64,000 nucleotides of DNA from positions 3,782,001-3,846,000 of the forward strand of contig NC_044012.1 in assembly GCF_900496995.4 (NCBI RefSeq), written 5' to 3'. The notes beneath the pieces are model-generated. The model searched no databases, had not been told where the DNA came from, and worked only from the letters and a program-made list of their open reading frames with translations. The position numbers were made by a program, and so were the translations under genes. Position 1 is the first letter of the stretch. Each line of letters begins with the position of its first letter. The DNA is from Aquila chrysaetos chrysaetos. Taxonomy: Eukaryota; Chordata; Aves; Accipitriformes; Accipitridae. Positions 12,905 to 25,792 of the stretch are shown here, one piece after another.

Positions 12905-13165
12905 GTGATATATAAATAAAAGTTACGGGTTTATAAAACTCAGTAAATGGCTTAACAATTGTTGATGAAACTTTAAATTAGTATCTTTTGATTATGGAAA
13001 TATTTCATCTTTATGTAGTCATAGAATTGTTCAGGTTTAGATCAAAAAAAATCTCAGTAATCTATTTTACACTTGGATATGTTTTATCTTACAGAAATAA
13101 AAAACAAGAGCCACCTATATTTCCAGTTTCCTCATGCATAATAATGGTATCTTTACTTCCTGCAG

Positions 13166-13488
13166 GGCAAGGCCAGAAAACCATGCAGTCATCAGGGCAC
13201 AGATTCCGTGATGTTGAGCACCACCCGCTTCTTGCTGAAAATGACAGCTACGATTCCTCTTCCTCAGAGGCCGACATGGCAGAGAGGGTTTGGTTCATCC
13301 GAGATGGCTGTGGTATGGTCTGTGCTATAATGACATGGCTTCTGGTTGTCTATGCAGACTTCGTAGTGACTTTTGTGATGTTGCTGCCTTCCAAAGACTT
13401 CTGGTACTCTGTGATCAACGGTGTTCTCTTTAACTGCTTGGCAGTACTAGCTTTGTCATCGCATCTGAGAACTATGCTAACTGATCCA
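13166..13488 (+). CDS. ZDHHC7: ZDHHC7 exon 2 (start codon at 13183; residues 1-102)
   Basis: The acceptor TTCCTGCAG ends at 13165 and the donor CCA|GTAAGT is at 13488/13489. Seventeen bases of 5' UTR precede the ATG. The exon encodes the N-terminal cytosolic segment and both of the first two membrane spans, ending ...MLTDP in phase 0. An antisense LTR ends only 261 bases upstream of the acceptor. Confidence 0.95.
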
Positions 13489-16400
13489 GTAAGTATGCGA
13501 TCGTTCCTTGACGTTGGATTGTTCTCTCATGTGGCTCATCACATGCAGAGAAATTATATCAGTCTTCTCCTGCTAGGAAAAGTAGTGTTAAATTCAAAAC
13601 CCTCAAAGTGAAGGGATGATATCTGTACTTTTCCTGTTGTTCTGTTAATGAAACCATAAATAATTTTTGACTTGAGGAGCAGGCAGTATAAAATTAATTT
13701 ATAAGGGAGAGATAGGGTCATGAGAAATACAGTTTATTTGTAAAATATTAACCCAGGTTCTGAAGAAGCTAATAAAGCTTTATTCTTTTCTGTCCTAATT
13801 TTTCTTACTTTTTTTTGTCAGATATATTTTCAAAACTTCATAAGAAGTTGTAGCTTCATCCTGTTGTGTCGTTTGAAATGTATCTTCCATTTATGGCACA
13901 TGAAAGAACTTTTAGAGGTAGACATGGTGAAAAACGTCAGTCACATATTGGCCTAAAGTAAGAACTACTGTCCTACATGATTCATGCATTTTTGTGTTTA
14001 GGTATTTGGAGTCAGTGGGAAGGGAGATTTAAGTTGAACCCACACTGGAACGGCGTAGGCGTAAGAGGTCTTGAAAGTACTTATTTCTTAGGACTTTTCA
14101 ATTCAAGAGTTCAAGAGATTAATTTGTTTATTTTGGACTAAAATCTATTATTCTTTTTAGGGAATAGATCTGGGGAGAGAAGGGTGAGGGGAAAAACATC
14201 TATTTTCTCCAGATTTTTGAGACGCTAACAGTGTATGTAGAAGTTATGGGAGTGTTCAAAAAAACAGCAGGGTGTTGTAGTTAATGGTTTTCTACGTGTT
14301 TGATTTGCTTATGAGCCCACACCCAGTGATGAAATGTTACGACTTCTACAGACTGTGACAGCTAAGAAAGTTAATGGTTTAAGGATAGATTGCTTAAAAA
14401 TATGTCCTGGTAAAACTATGTGTCTTTCTAGACCTATGTTGTTCTTTATGGATAAAACATGATAGAAATTGAGATGAATCACTACCTTTTTTCCTCCACT
14501 GCTTTCCTGCTGACTCCCAAAATGGAAGACATGACTGTGTGATAGAAACTAAGATTGAAGGAAAAAGGGAATAAACTGCCTCAAAACATACGTGAATTAA
14601 ATTTCCTCTTATAACTATAAAAATAGATTTTTAATTGAAAGGAATTGGTGACTGTCTGAGATGATGAAAGATGTTTTTGAAGTAGAGCATATTTTTATCA
14701 GCAAAATGCTAAAAGCACGGCCTGAAGTTAACATCCTTAGTGACAGATGAAGAGGTGAATGTGAGATGTGTTTTATAAGCATAAATTTACTTGGAACAAG
14801 GTAAAATTGTGCTTCAGGAGTTCTCTCTGAGATAATTCACCATGTTTATACCAAAGTATTAACTTTAATGAGAACATTTATATTGCAAAAAATACTTCAG
14901 CAATACAACATGAGTGTTTAAGAAACTCTTTCAGTTCGTACCCCTGCAAAGGCCAGCTGGCTCAAGTTTGAAGCACCACTTAGCCAAAGAGTTCATCTGG
15001 GGCAGAACTTGGTCTGTGTCAGGCAATACAAATACAAACACAAAATTTATTCGGGTCTGTAGGCAACAAAAACTTTCTGCCTAAGTAGAGAGGTATTTTG
15101 CAATTAATCTGAAGTGCCTGCTGGTTTCTTGTTTCTGTCCTGAAAACTTCCTTAAGGTGTCTGTGTAAAATTATGATGTTGCCAGTGGGCTTTTTTGAAT
15201 GAGAAATAATTATAGAATGTTGCAGGTAATTTAAGCCAACCTGGAGAAGGCTATCCCTGTGTGAAGTAAGTGCTGGCCTGGAGGAGTTGGTACAGAAAGG
15301 CAATTGCACTTTCATTTTGCATTACAGTTTATTTCAAAACCGATTCCTGTCACAGATGAGCTTTTAACTCTATAAATAAGCAAGGTGACAGCTGTACTGT
15401 CCATTGTTTTCTTCTTACTAATCCAAAGTTAGATTCCAATCTTGCGAGGTTCTAGATTAATATTGTTACTGGAAGAAGCAATCCTGCCTACTATTCCTGT
15501 CTGTTGATCATCTTCCTCATTGTGTTGAAACAGCTGCTAATGCGGCTCTGTGGTGAACAGCTCAGAGAACTAATCACTAAGAAATAATTTCTTTTACTGA
15601 TGGATTATTTTTCTTCTGGATCAGTGCCTTCAACTGTTCACCATGTAGCTACACTAACACAGTAGCAGAAGGCAGCAGAGGATAGTAGATGTAGAATAAA
15701 GAAGCCAGTGGCGGTTCATGGTGACAGTGTCCAAGCTAAAAGCTTAAGTATAAAGGAAAAAAGGATGACTGTTGGTTCTCAAAAAGTTGTGTATGTGGGG
15801 CAGGTGGCTAAATCTTGGATTCAGAGAGTTAAAATAACATCTTTCAAGCAGTTGTTGCTAATTTAACTTTTGTGGCTGGCTTGGCCTAATAATCGAACAT
15901 CACAACAATTAACATATGCTGCTCTAAGAAAGCACGTCTCTTTTAGTAGTGCTTGTTCAGAGTAACTTCTCAGCAGATATTGTACCTGTAGTGCTTGTAT
16001 CTGCATGTAAAGATGTGTCTTCCTCTTCATTTTATGTATGCGGGTGGCAGTAGATTCCATCAGAATTATGCTAATACTTGGCCATAGATGAGTCTTGCTG
16101 AAATGAAACTGAATTTGAGGTCAAGCAGAGGTAATTTATTCTTTTGGAAATGATCCTGGCTTATGGCAGACTAGCTTTGAATAAATGAACTTATTTCAGC
16201 AATTATCCTGAAATTACTGGTGTGAAGTCTATAAAATGTATTTTTAAACACTGTCATACCATTTAAGAAGCTTTCTGTCCTTTAATGGAAATGATTTCAG
16301 GGGGCTGTACCCAAAGGAAATGCCACTAAAGAATACATGGATAATTTGCAACTGAAACCAGGAGAAGTGATCTACAAATGTCCAAAGTGCTGTAGTATCA

Positions 16401-19400
16401 AACCTGAACGTGCACACCATTGCAGGTATGCCATAGTTTTCTTTAAAGCAGTTACGCATATTGAGTCTTGGACTAATGTTCCTAATATTTATGTGTCAAT
16501 TATTTTCCCACAAATTTCTTCTTCTTTCAAATTCATACATTGCAGAGTATTCTATAACTATAATATACTATGGCCAAAAATGAATGTGGTTGAGGGGAAA
16601 GAAGCAAGAGACTTGAGAGTTTTTAAAAGTAATCATACTGTGGTGTCTTAAATACTTTTTGATCTGTGAATATTTTTTCCTGTGCATCATTCTAATTATT
16701 GTGCCATAGTGTTGATAATGGAGGGCAAAGGGAGGAACCTCAAGGAAATTTCTGATAGAAGCTGATTTAAGAAATGACTCCTGCAATCTTAAATTAAGAA
16801 AATACAGATTATTTTTAAGCTATCATTTTAATTTGTGTCATCTTGTCTTTGTAGTGTGTCATTTGAAGTTATATGCGAATTGACAGATTATTTTACCAAA
16901 GTTGTATGCATAATTGGTTAAATGCACTTCTGCTTATTGAAGATTCATTTTAGTAAGGACAGAAGTGATGATAATTTGAACTAAACATGCTATGGAAGAG
17001 ACAGTAAATGTATCCATTTTTAATTAATTCTCAATCTTTTGAGTTTTCAGGAACTGTGGATATGCATTTTTAATGTTTATTGTGTGAGAATTCAAACTAG
17101 ATATGCCTGCATAATTAAGACTTACATAAATATGTAAATGTTTCTGGTGGCTCTCTCTAGGTATGAGGAGTGATGTGTATTGAATTGTGTGGCGTATTAA
17201 ATATAAGTCTCTGAGTGAGTGCCCGTCAAAAGAACAGAGTGAAGTCTTGTCAGGACTCTCAAATTATTATGTAAATTTGTGGTTTCTAAGTTAAATGTCT
17301 CAGTGTATGTCACTTATCTGTGTGAAAGTTATGGCTGAGAAGCTATTTCCATTATACTCAGCCTTGGCACTGAAATCTTGTTCTTCTCTCAGATGTGAGT
17401 GGGTTTTTGTATCTGGAGTGTGAAGGGGAAAGTTGCATGTATAAATAGTCAAGTATAGAATTATCTTCAGTTAGTTTATGTGTGTTGTAGGTTAGCTTTT
17501 GCATGGATCCAGATACCAAGCCTGCCTTCCTGTGCAATGAGTTTGGTTCTGGCTGGCTTTATTACCTCTGGTAGAGCGTTACATGAACACAGCTGTACCA
17601 GTTGCTCCGTGGGCCTGAGGGTGGAAGCGGTGCAGCTGCTTTCTTGTGGCAGAATATAAGCTGTTAATCTCTGGTGATCCAAAACAGCTTTGTGCAGTCT
17701 GTTCAGATTTCCTGGCACTGTGTTCATGGGATGCGGTAAAGGGACACCTGAGAGCCTCCGCTAAGTGTAGGTTGGATCTCACTAATTTTCTCATCTCAGA
17801 TTTAGACTGGTTCCTACAGAGACTTTGCAGGTATCTTTAAAGTATTTCCCACATCTTCGGTCCCTGATAGGATTTACTAATTTGGAAGTAACCCTGAATG
17901 AAGACATCTTATGTTGCACTGTGCGTATGAGCCAAAAAGCTGGAGTATTGGACAGCCTAGAGCCCAGGCAGCTGCGTGGCTCTGTGTGGGCAGTGCTTAT
18001 CTGTTAGACCTGGAGCTAACACCTATATAGGTTTCAGACAAGCCCTGCAGAGTCCCTTGAGTACATCTGGGCCATCATCCTCAGCAGGCACTGTGTTATC
18101 TTGGATGTTCCAGTAGCCTGTGATCCCAGTTAAGGAGGTGTTGATTGAAAAATTGTTTCTTCCTGGAAGATGAATAAAAATAAACTAAGTAGGGACTTCC
18201 AATACATTGTTTATAGCAAGAATTTGAGTGACATTTATTGTTAAAGCAGAGCAAGAATGGGTAGTGTCTACAGTGAAGGAAATCTGTCATACTTTCAAAG
18301 GGTTTGTTTTCACTAACCACTGGTTAAGGAACCGAGCTTTGCATGTCTTGTGAATTGTTTTACTTTTTATACCTTGGTAAAATACACTGTGAGATGTTCC
18401 ACATAAGGGCAAAGGATGCATTTTCGTGCTTGCACAGTGCGTAACTGGCTTTATAGAACATCTGAAAGAGAAAGCCAGAGCCTGAAAGTGTACGCGCTAT
18501 CCTTTAAGCCTGCTGTCATGTTTTTCTCAGCAGTTGGATATCTGGTTTGTCTTTGTCTCTGTTACTCGTACAATAGGTGCTACTAGTAGTTGCTGTTAAC
18601 TTTTCTTAAGTGAAACAAAGGATTTTTTTTGTAATTTCTTGATTGTTGAATACATACTGCATAGACAGGTAAATGGGCTGGAAACCAGCTACCAAAATCT
18701 GATTCTTTGCTATAGATTTAGCACTGCAGAAGTGCTAAACCAAATAGAAAAAAGGTTTGTTTGATTACACTGCCAACTTTTTATTGGCTTACAAACCCAT
18801 TCCAAGGACATTAAAAGGATGGTCTAGTCCCAAGTAGTCAAAGTGGCAATTTGCTGATAGAAGAGACTTGAAAATGGAAATTGATGTTGGTTCCTGTTGG
18901 GAAATACTTACACTCAAAGCCACAGTGCATGTTTTGAGTAGTAAATTATTAACAGAAGAGACTCTTATGATGTAGTTATGAAAATTGTTGTGCAACACTG
19001 CAGCAGAAGTTCTTTTAAGGAAGAAAAATAGTTTCATAATACACATCAGTGATGGGGAAAAAGAACAAGAAGCTTTTATTTGCAGCCAAATATCTAGCCT
19101 CAGTGAAATACATTAAACTGAGATTTTACTAAGCAGTTAACATTTTCAGCATAAGGAAGAGGTTTATCCTGAGTGAATGCTATTTCATTTTCACTGAAGG
19201 AGCACAGCTGTCATTATTTCTAGCATATTCTGTGCTTGTGTTTGCGTGTGGGGAACTGTTATTCACAATCAAGTCACTGAGATGTTTGCGTCAGTCTTCC
19301 TGGGAATTTCTGTTATCCAGACCAGTTTCTCTTCAGCCATTAGCTGTGTCTTTCTGAATGTTGTCCTTGGCATTCAAAACTATAATTGCACCTGCAGTTG

Positions 19401-22400
19401 CCTGAGTGCATTCAGCAGCAGTGCCAAGCTGGTAAAGACCTTCCTTTGTCCACAGCTGCTTGTTCTCACTACCGTATTGCTCCTTCCTCTTGTGTAAGGC
19501 GTGAGTGTTTGTGCACAGTGAGATGACCCAGGTTGCGGCTAATGGAGTGACTTCCCCGCCAAACTCTTGCCACATGAACATCTGTGCTTGGACAGGAGAA
19601 GGAATAGAATACAAGTGACGGGGTTAGGAAGAAGGCAGAACCACTGTTTTAAGCATTGCTGTGAGTTTGTTGGCTGGAAATTGAATCGTGGTGTGAGATT
19701 AGAAATGAAGGCAGGGTTCCAGACATCTGATGTCTTGGAGAGCTCTGCGTGGGCTTGTGAGAAATACTGAATGAGCAAAAATGAGTCCTGCCCACCTCAC
19801 AACCTCCAGTGTTTGGCTTGATTGAGGCTGGATATGATTTTACTCAGTACTTCACATTAATATTCCTTTTAGAGTGACAGTATGTATTCTGTGTTACATT
19901 AGGAGGCTTGCATGGCTGTGGTAACTGGAGTTAGCTCCCCTTCCCACGGAGCTCGGGAGAGGCTGAACTTATAGGCAGCAGGCTGTGAAATGAAAACCTT
20001 TTTGGAGAGCCTTCTGAATGCCTTCTCGTGAATGATACCTGTTTATTCTGCACTAGAGAATAGTTGCGGTGTTTAGTTATGGTATCGGGATTTTCATGTG
20101 TAACTGGCACTATTTAAAAAGTAATTTGCATCAGAAGATGAATCATCTTTAATGTCCATAAAACAAGAGGCAGTGGGAATGTAGGGGCTGGGTTATGATA
20201 GCTCAGGACAAAGGGAGCTTCAGAGAAGCAGTGAGAGATTTGGGATTCTTTCATATAACCTGCACAGGAGTATGTTCCTCCTCTTGCTGAATTACCTTAT
20301 AGTCATCCATATGTGATGACTTAAAAATTATTTTGTGCCTCGGAGCATTGATTCCCCCCCCCCACGCATCCCTTTTCTTCACTTTAGTGACAATCATCTA
20401 GCTTTGCTTTGTAGCTTGTCACTGCAGCACTCATAGATACCATACATAAATAAGCATGCATTAAAACCAAAGGATTTTGAATAATAGTGCCTGCATTTTT
20501 TAGGTTTATTTGGCTTTTTAACTGCTGAAATGAAAATGCTTAATATTTTGAATGTTCTGCAGGAAAATCTGGAACACTTTGAGTGTGTGGCTATCTTAAG
20601 TACAAAGCTAGGAAAATGAAATACCAGCATTACTGAAGCTATTGATTTATGGAAGAACTTTAACACATGTTGCAACTGTTCTATTTCTCTTGTATAACTG
20701 TTCATGTTTGGCTGCAGATGGACCTGAATATAAGAGAAATGAGCCCTCTGGTGCTGTATGGCCTAGCAGATGTAGAATGAAGTTATTGAAATATTTGACT
20801 TTTCTTTTTGGAAATAACCTTGGCTCAAAACTGGGCAGAAACTAAGCATTTAGTTGCTGAACTAGCAATGAACAGTAGTGTTTAAATACTCATTAACAAG
20901 CAGGCAAAGAATGCGTGCTGCTTACAGTTTCAATATTTTTGTTTTATGTTGAGGAAGTGAGGTGTGACATTGTAAGCTGTTCTTTAGTTGAGATTTTGAT
21001 TGTGTATGTTTAGAATTGTGTGGCTAGTTGAAACCTCAGGAGTGACAATTTCTCACTTGAAGATGTGAATTTCTTTTTTTTTTTTTTTTTTTTTTTTCTG
21101 ATTCACAAACTAAATTTTACAACTTGGAAGTCTGTGAACTTGAAATAATTACTTTGTCTAAAAAAGCTTCTCCAGAAGGAAAAGGTGTTTTTTGAATAAT
21201 AAATCTAGAAAGAACTGAAGCTTTGCTCATGCCGCAAGTGTCTAAAGTTACTGGGTTCGCCAGATTGTGTGTTTGGATATGCAGTGATTCTCATATTAAT
21301 ACTGTTTTTCTTATGTGAAGAATATCTTATGTACACAGTCAGTTTTGTAACAATCAAAAACGGAGTTGTAAGTGAGCAAATAGTTTCTTTAAAGAAAAGT
21401 GTACAAAATCACTGTTTGCAGTTTGTCAAGAAAGATTTCAGCACATCATCTTATGACCACTGGATACCCTTGTTTCTACATTAAAATGCAAAGTATTGTT
21501 TCTCAACAGAAGTCTCTTTTCATTTCCTTCAGTATTTGCAAACGATGTATTCGAAAGATGGATCACCACTGCCCGTGGGTGAATAATTGCGTGGGGGAGA
21601 AAAATCAGAGATTTTTTGTTCTGTTTACGGTAAGTGAAAATCAACAGCAGCTTGATCTCAGTATGAGTCTACCTTGATTATAACAATTTTGGTTGTGCTT
21701 AGTAGTGAGTAATGGCTTAAGGGCACAGTTGTTTTGTGTTGGGTTTTTTTTTTTTTTTTTTTTTTTTTCATTTTTCCTTCTATGCAAGATATTCTCCAAG
21801 CAGGAAGGTATTTCTACTAATACTCATTTTAATCTTGTAAAGTGCTGTTATTTTAAACTACCTTAATTTTGCTGTGGTTTATGTAGTAACAATTAATGAA
21901 ATGGTACTGTGATTTAGGGAGTTAATCCTTAAACTTTCATTGTTGCCCATGTTTTTAGGTTCAAGCTTAATTAGAGTTTGTTTTTACATCATTGTATTGA
22001 ATTAAAAATTGAAATAGGAAAGTATATTTGCTGTGCAGTTGTGAAGGCTGGCTGAAAGGAATATCTGGTTTACTACCTGGCAGCAGTCAAAAGTAAGCAC
22101 TCTCTCTTATTTCCAGATGTATATAGCCCTAATTTCAGCTCATGCGCTCATACTGTGTGGGTTTCAGTTTTTCTCCTGTGTCCGAGGGCAGTGGACTGGT
22201 AAGAAAATACTTAACTTTCACTATCATAATCTAGCAGATACTAAGGGAAAGTCATAGCGTTCCACCTATTTCAGTCCCATGTATGAAATATTACAGAACT
22301 TAGATCTTTTTGAAGTGAGGTCCTGAAAATATTTCATACCTGTTTACCCATCTCTCTCTTTTTTTTTTTTTTTTAATATATTTTTTTTTTCTTTCCTTTA

Positions 22401-25304
22401 GTCATTCACTGTAAGAGCTGTGGTTGTCACGGGCATTCTCACTCCCTTTCCACGTAGTAAAATTTACTACCTCTGTAATAGGAAGGAAACAGATTGCTGG
22501 TCGTCAATCACCTCAGCGCTATATTACCTAGAGCTGCTAGCTGGGCTTTTTGTGTCCCACCACAGTTCTGTGAATGACAGCTGAAACTTAAACAAATTTC
22601 TCCCTCATTCTGTTACTGGAGCCAACTGTGGGGCTCCTGTAGAAAAGAAATTTCCTAAACTGTCCCAGTTGTTTGTTTAGGCCTCTGACTTGCATTTCTT
22701 AATGTTCCAATGTGCCAGAGCTCATTCTGATCTTGTGCTTTTGACAGAAGATGGTTGATCATATGTTCTTCCTGGTATCTGAAGCAACAGGGGAATCCAT
22801 GTGACTGGTTTTTGATTGAAATTCCGTTAAATGGATGGAATCTTAGTCCTTTTTTACTTAAAGCATTTTGCTTCCTGTGTACTATCCCATTTCTTCTTTG
22901 TCTAACTATAATTGAGTTAATCAGTTGATCAGAGGATCTCCAGAGATGTGACTTTAAGTGTAAGTCAGAACCTGATTACTTTGTGTGGTGAATTAAGAAA
23001 AAACAATAATGCAATCACAGCAAAATGGAACATCTGGAATAACTAGCAAGTCAGAACTGACAGTGATGGTAGTTTTTACAGTGTTTGTCATGCATGAAAC
23101 TTCAAGCTGCTCTCATCTTTACATATGTGCAGTTCCGAGTACTTAAATTGTCTTACATGCAAATGTTTATTTGAGCATTTAGCTCTGGGGCCCCAACATA
23201 AGGAGGACATGGACCTGTTGGAGTGAGTCCAGAGGAGGGCCACGAAGATGATCAGAGGGCTGGAACACCTCTCTGATGAAGACAGGCTGAGAGAGTTGGG
23301 GTTGTTCAGCCTGGAGAAGAGAAGGGAGACCTTAGAGCGGCCTTCCAGTACTTAAAGGGGGCCTACAGGAAAGATGGGGAGGGACTCTTTCACAGGGACT
23401 GCAGTGATAGGACAATGGGTAACGGTTTTAAACTGAAAGAGGGTAGATTTACATTAGATGTAAGGAAGAAGTTCTTCACAGTGAGGGTGGTGAGGCACTG
23501 GAACAGGTTGCCCAGGGAAGCTGTGGATGCCCCATCCCTGGAGGTGTTCAAGGCCAGGTTGGATGGGGCTTTGAGCAACCTGGTCTAGTGGAAGGTGTCC
23601 CTGCCCATGGCAGGGGGGTTGGAACTAGGTCATCTTTAAGCTCCCTTCCAACCCAAACCATTCTGTGATCCTTGAAATACTGAGGCAGGATTGCAGTAAT
23701 GCAGTACCAAATGCTGTATAGGAAGACAAAAGTGTTACTTCCTGAAAACTCTTTATTTCTCTGGGCAGCAAATAAAGCTGCTGCAGTGCTAGAAATTAGA
23801 ATTTTGTTTTAATTGTGAAATATTGTTTCAAGTGTCAGATATTTAGCTTTTATTGCTGTTTGTTGAAGAGGGGATGAACATGCTCTATAGATTGTTTTAA
23901 TTTATTTTTTTTTATAACTACGTATGTCATTTTCACAGAATGCAGTGACTTTTCCCCACCTGTAACTGTGATCCTGATGATCTTCTTGTGCCTTGAGGGT
24001 TTTCTGTTTCTCACTTTCACTGCAGTCATGTTTGGCACCCAAATCCACTCAATATGCAATGATGAAACGGTAAAGACCTCTACTTTTGGATGCTGTAATG
24101 ATTATTCTGGGAAGATGTGTTTAGATGTTTTATTTGCATGAGGGGAGGCTCTTATTTTGGACAAAACCCCAAATCTGAAATAGCTCATCATTTGTATTTT
24201 CTACAGTTGTAAGGACTGAAATACTTTCTTGGGGTTTGCTTTCTAACAGAAGTTCTTGCATTATTTGCTTTTCGGACATGAATTTTATAATTAGGTTTTT
24301 CAATTACAAAGATTGCACAGCTTCTGACTTCAGTTTGGACTTTCACTTCTCAGCTATCACTCCTGGTTTGTGTCATGAGAAATGTCTGCTTTTCTCAGGT
24401 TTACACTTAAACTAGCTATCTTGTATCAACACTTCACACTTTCCTCTACTTTTATACACTTTATTAGAGTGTAAGTGTAGTTGGGACCTTTGGCTCCCTT
24501 GCCCTTAGATCTGCAGCGTTAAGCCTTGAGAGGATGTTTTGTGATGGATAAGTGACAGGAAATATAAGGAATTTGAATCTTGTGGCTGTTCAGAATTTTC
24601 TCATGTGAGGCTGTTTAAAAGTGTACTTCTGTACTGAAGAGTAACTGTGAAAAACAATTGGTAAATAAGCAGCCTTCGTTAGTGGGAAGTACAAAAAATG
24701 ATCATCAAAATAATGTGTTTGGGAGAGTAAGCCTAGCTTCAGTAATTGCAGTACAAGAGCCTTCTTGGAAGCCTTATTGTCTGGTTTCATTAACCGAGTA
24801 AACAACTTCTAGTGCAGGTACGTTGCGTGCAGATCCTCTACTGTAAGGTCAGCTTTTCTGGTCATTTTGTCTTTTAGTTTGAGGGAGGAAGAGGTAGACC
24901 AACCTTCTTGTACACATTTTATGTTCTAAGTCTTCTGCCCTGTACCCACAGGGCTAAATCGGCCATTCTTATTTCTTCCTTACTAAATAAATAACAGTAA
25001 GAAACTAATTGGCTCACTAGCTATACATTAAAAGAATGCAAAATCATCATCAGTTTTGATAACTGCTATTAGACTTTACTAAACTTTGGACTTAACAGTG
25101 CATCACTGCATGTCTGTTTGTGTACAGGAGATTGAAAGACTGAAGAGTGAAAAGCCAACATGGGAGCGGAGACTACGTTGGGAAGGAATGAAATCTGTTT
25201 TTGGGGGTCAGCCTTCACTCCTGTGGATTAATCCTTTTGCAGGATTTCGAATCAGGCGACTTCTACTGAGAGCAAAGAAAGGAGGACCTGAGTTTTCTGT
25301 TTGA
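13183..25304 (+). CDS. ZDHHC7: Palmitoyltransferase ZDHHC7, complete six-exon coding region (join of exons listed below)
   Basis: This is a Golgi-membrane protein S-acyltransferase that transfers palmitate from palmitoyl-CoA to cysteines of substrates such as G-protein alpha subunits, SNAP25-type proteins and steroid receptors (family knowledge). The six coding exons total 918 bases and join without a frame break to 305 residues; human ZDHHC7 has 308. The order is a cytosolic N-terminus with an acidic serine run (about 24-30), two membrane spans (about 45-95), a cysteine-rich domain (about 129-175) with the catalytic DHHC at 154-157 (Cys157), two further spans (about 178-198 and 212-235), and a cytosolic tail ending EFSV. 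The zinc-binding Cys and His residues are all present. The start at 13183 begins [14 protein letters not shown], matching the known N-terminus; the frame is open further upstream, but that part lies before the splice acceptor. ZDHHC3 is the closest alternative, but the N-terminus and the GGPEFSV end favour ZDHHC7. Confidence 0.96.
16301..16425 (+). CDS. ZDHHC7: ZDHHC7 exon 3 (residues 103-143 and part of 144)
   Basis: The acceptor is ATGATTTCAG| and the donor AG|GTATGC. The exon starts [12 protein letters not shown] and ends ...KPERAHHC, the first half of the cysteine-rich domain (CPKCC and HHC ligands). It ends in phase 2. Confidence 0.95.
21074..21097 (+). repeat. Poly(T) tract in ZDHHC7 intron 3
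   Basis: An unbroken run of about 24 Ts, 435 bases upstream of the catalytic exon. Confidence 0.9.
21533..21629 (+). CDS. ZDHHC7: ZDHHC7 exon 4, catalytic DHHC exon (residues 144-176)
   Basis: The acceptor is TTCCTTCAG| and the donor ACG|GTAAGT. The exon encodes [18 protein letters not shown] and the following GEKNQRFF. It contains the catalytic Asp-His-His-Cys (154-157) and the second set of zinc ligands. It ends in phase 0. Long T tracts lie 435 bases before and 115 bases after it. Confidence 0.97.
21744..21768 (+). repeat. Poly(T) tract in ZDHHC7 intron 4
   Basis: An unbroken run of about 25 Ts, 115 bases downstream of the catalytic exon. The same intron region is T-rich, and another broken T run lies at about 22360-22391 in intron 5. 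Confidence 0.9.
22117..22198 (+). CDS. ZDHHC7: ZDHHC7 exon 5 (residues 177-203 and part of 204)
   Basis: The acceptor is TTATTTCCAG| and the donor G|GTAAGA. The exon encodes the third membrane span ([16 protein letters not shown]) and the CVRGQWT loop. It ends in phase 1. Confidence 0.95.
23183..23670 (+). mobile_element. CR1 LINE 3' fragment in ZDHHC7 intron 5
   Basis: About 490 bases match the 3' end of avian CR1: a decayed C-terminal reverse transcriptase frame with the motif for LEKRR, the phrases TGGAGGTGTTCAAGGCCAGG and CCTGCCCATGGCAGGGGG, and a 3' end in ATTCTGTGAT. It is 5'-truncated as usual for CR1 and carries frame breaks. Orientation is sense to ZDHHC7. It ends 268 bases before exon 6. 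Confidence 0.93.
23939..24069 (+). CDS. ZDHHC7: ZDHHC7 exon 6 (residues 204-247)
   Basis: The acceptor is TTTTCACAG| and the donor ACG|GTAAAG. The exon encodes [10 protein letters not shown], the fourth membrane span and [12 protein letters not shown]. It ends in phase 0. A CR1 tail lies 268 bases upstream in the intron. Confidence 0.95.
25128..25304 (+). CDS. ZDHHC7: ZDHHC7 exon 7, terminal coding exon (residues 248-305)
   Basis: The acceptor is TTGTGTACAG|. The exon encodes [20 protein letters not shown], then a serine/leucine/proline stretch and a basic tail ending GGPEFSV with TGA at 25302-25304. Length and ending agree with the vertebrate ZDHHC7 tail. Confidence 0.95.
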   Translation, partial: EIERLKSEKPTWERRLRWEGMKSVFGGQPSLLWINPFAGFRIRRLLLRAKKGGPEFSV

Positions 25305-25786
25305 GTCTAATTATGCTGGAACTTGCAAGAATACTATATAATATTTATTTGGGGCCAGAGAAGGCTGTCTACATATAATCTGTGACCAGGTGAAACTGAT
25401 ATCAGACATTTGCTTGTAGCAAGCAGTTTTATACGTTTATCGTCACAGACATCTCATTAACTTTCAGAGACGCGAACTGGATCTGTAATGGTCTTAACAG
25501 CAAGGTAAGAGGAAAAGTACATGGTCACACTAAAGAAGCCAAATGTCATGCTACTGTAATTTATTTTATGAGATTAATTATCCATTTTTGTTAAACCCTT
25601 TTTATTTGATAAAAGTTTGGGGAATTACCTGTGTGTTTTTATAAAAAGTATATACTTAGGTGCAGTTGTCAATCATAAGGAGGAGCATTATGGTGAAAGT
25701 TGATCTCAAATGAGACCTAGCCTTCTAAATCCAGTTTTCAGGGAATAGTGGTTTATTCAGTTTTAATTTATATTTCAGCTTGTCCT

Positions 25787-25792
25787 AATAAA
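25787..25792 (+). terminator. ZDHHC7: Possible proximal poly(A) signal of ZDHHC7
   Basis: AATAAA lies 483 bases after the stop codon. It would yield a short-UTR transcript; whether it is used is unknown. Confidence 0.3.

Larger units (their letters stand above)
2775..13165 (+). other. ZDHHC7: ZDHHC7 intron 1 (10.4 kb)
   Basis: This AT-rich intron has a run of about 21 As at 3048-3068, a sense solo LTR (3976-4558) and an antisense LTR (11810-12904). In the remaining stretches (3070-3970, 4560-11800) I find no coding exon, RNA gene or recognisable young transposon. Confidence 0.7.

Noticed and set aside
12988-13182. In-frame extension of ZDHHC7 upstream of its ATG
   Set aside because: The extension passes through the splice acceptor at 13165 and is intronic. 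Known ZDHHC7 proteins start at MQxSGHR.
17825-18007. Exon-like frame in ZDHHC7 intron 3 considered as an alternative exon
   Set aside because: It has no acceptor/donor pair in phase with exons 3 and 4, and the peptide has no similarity to the enzyme.
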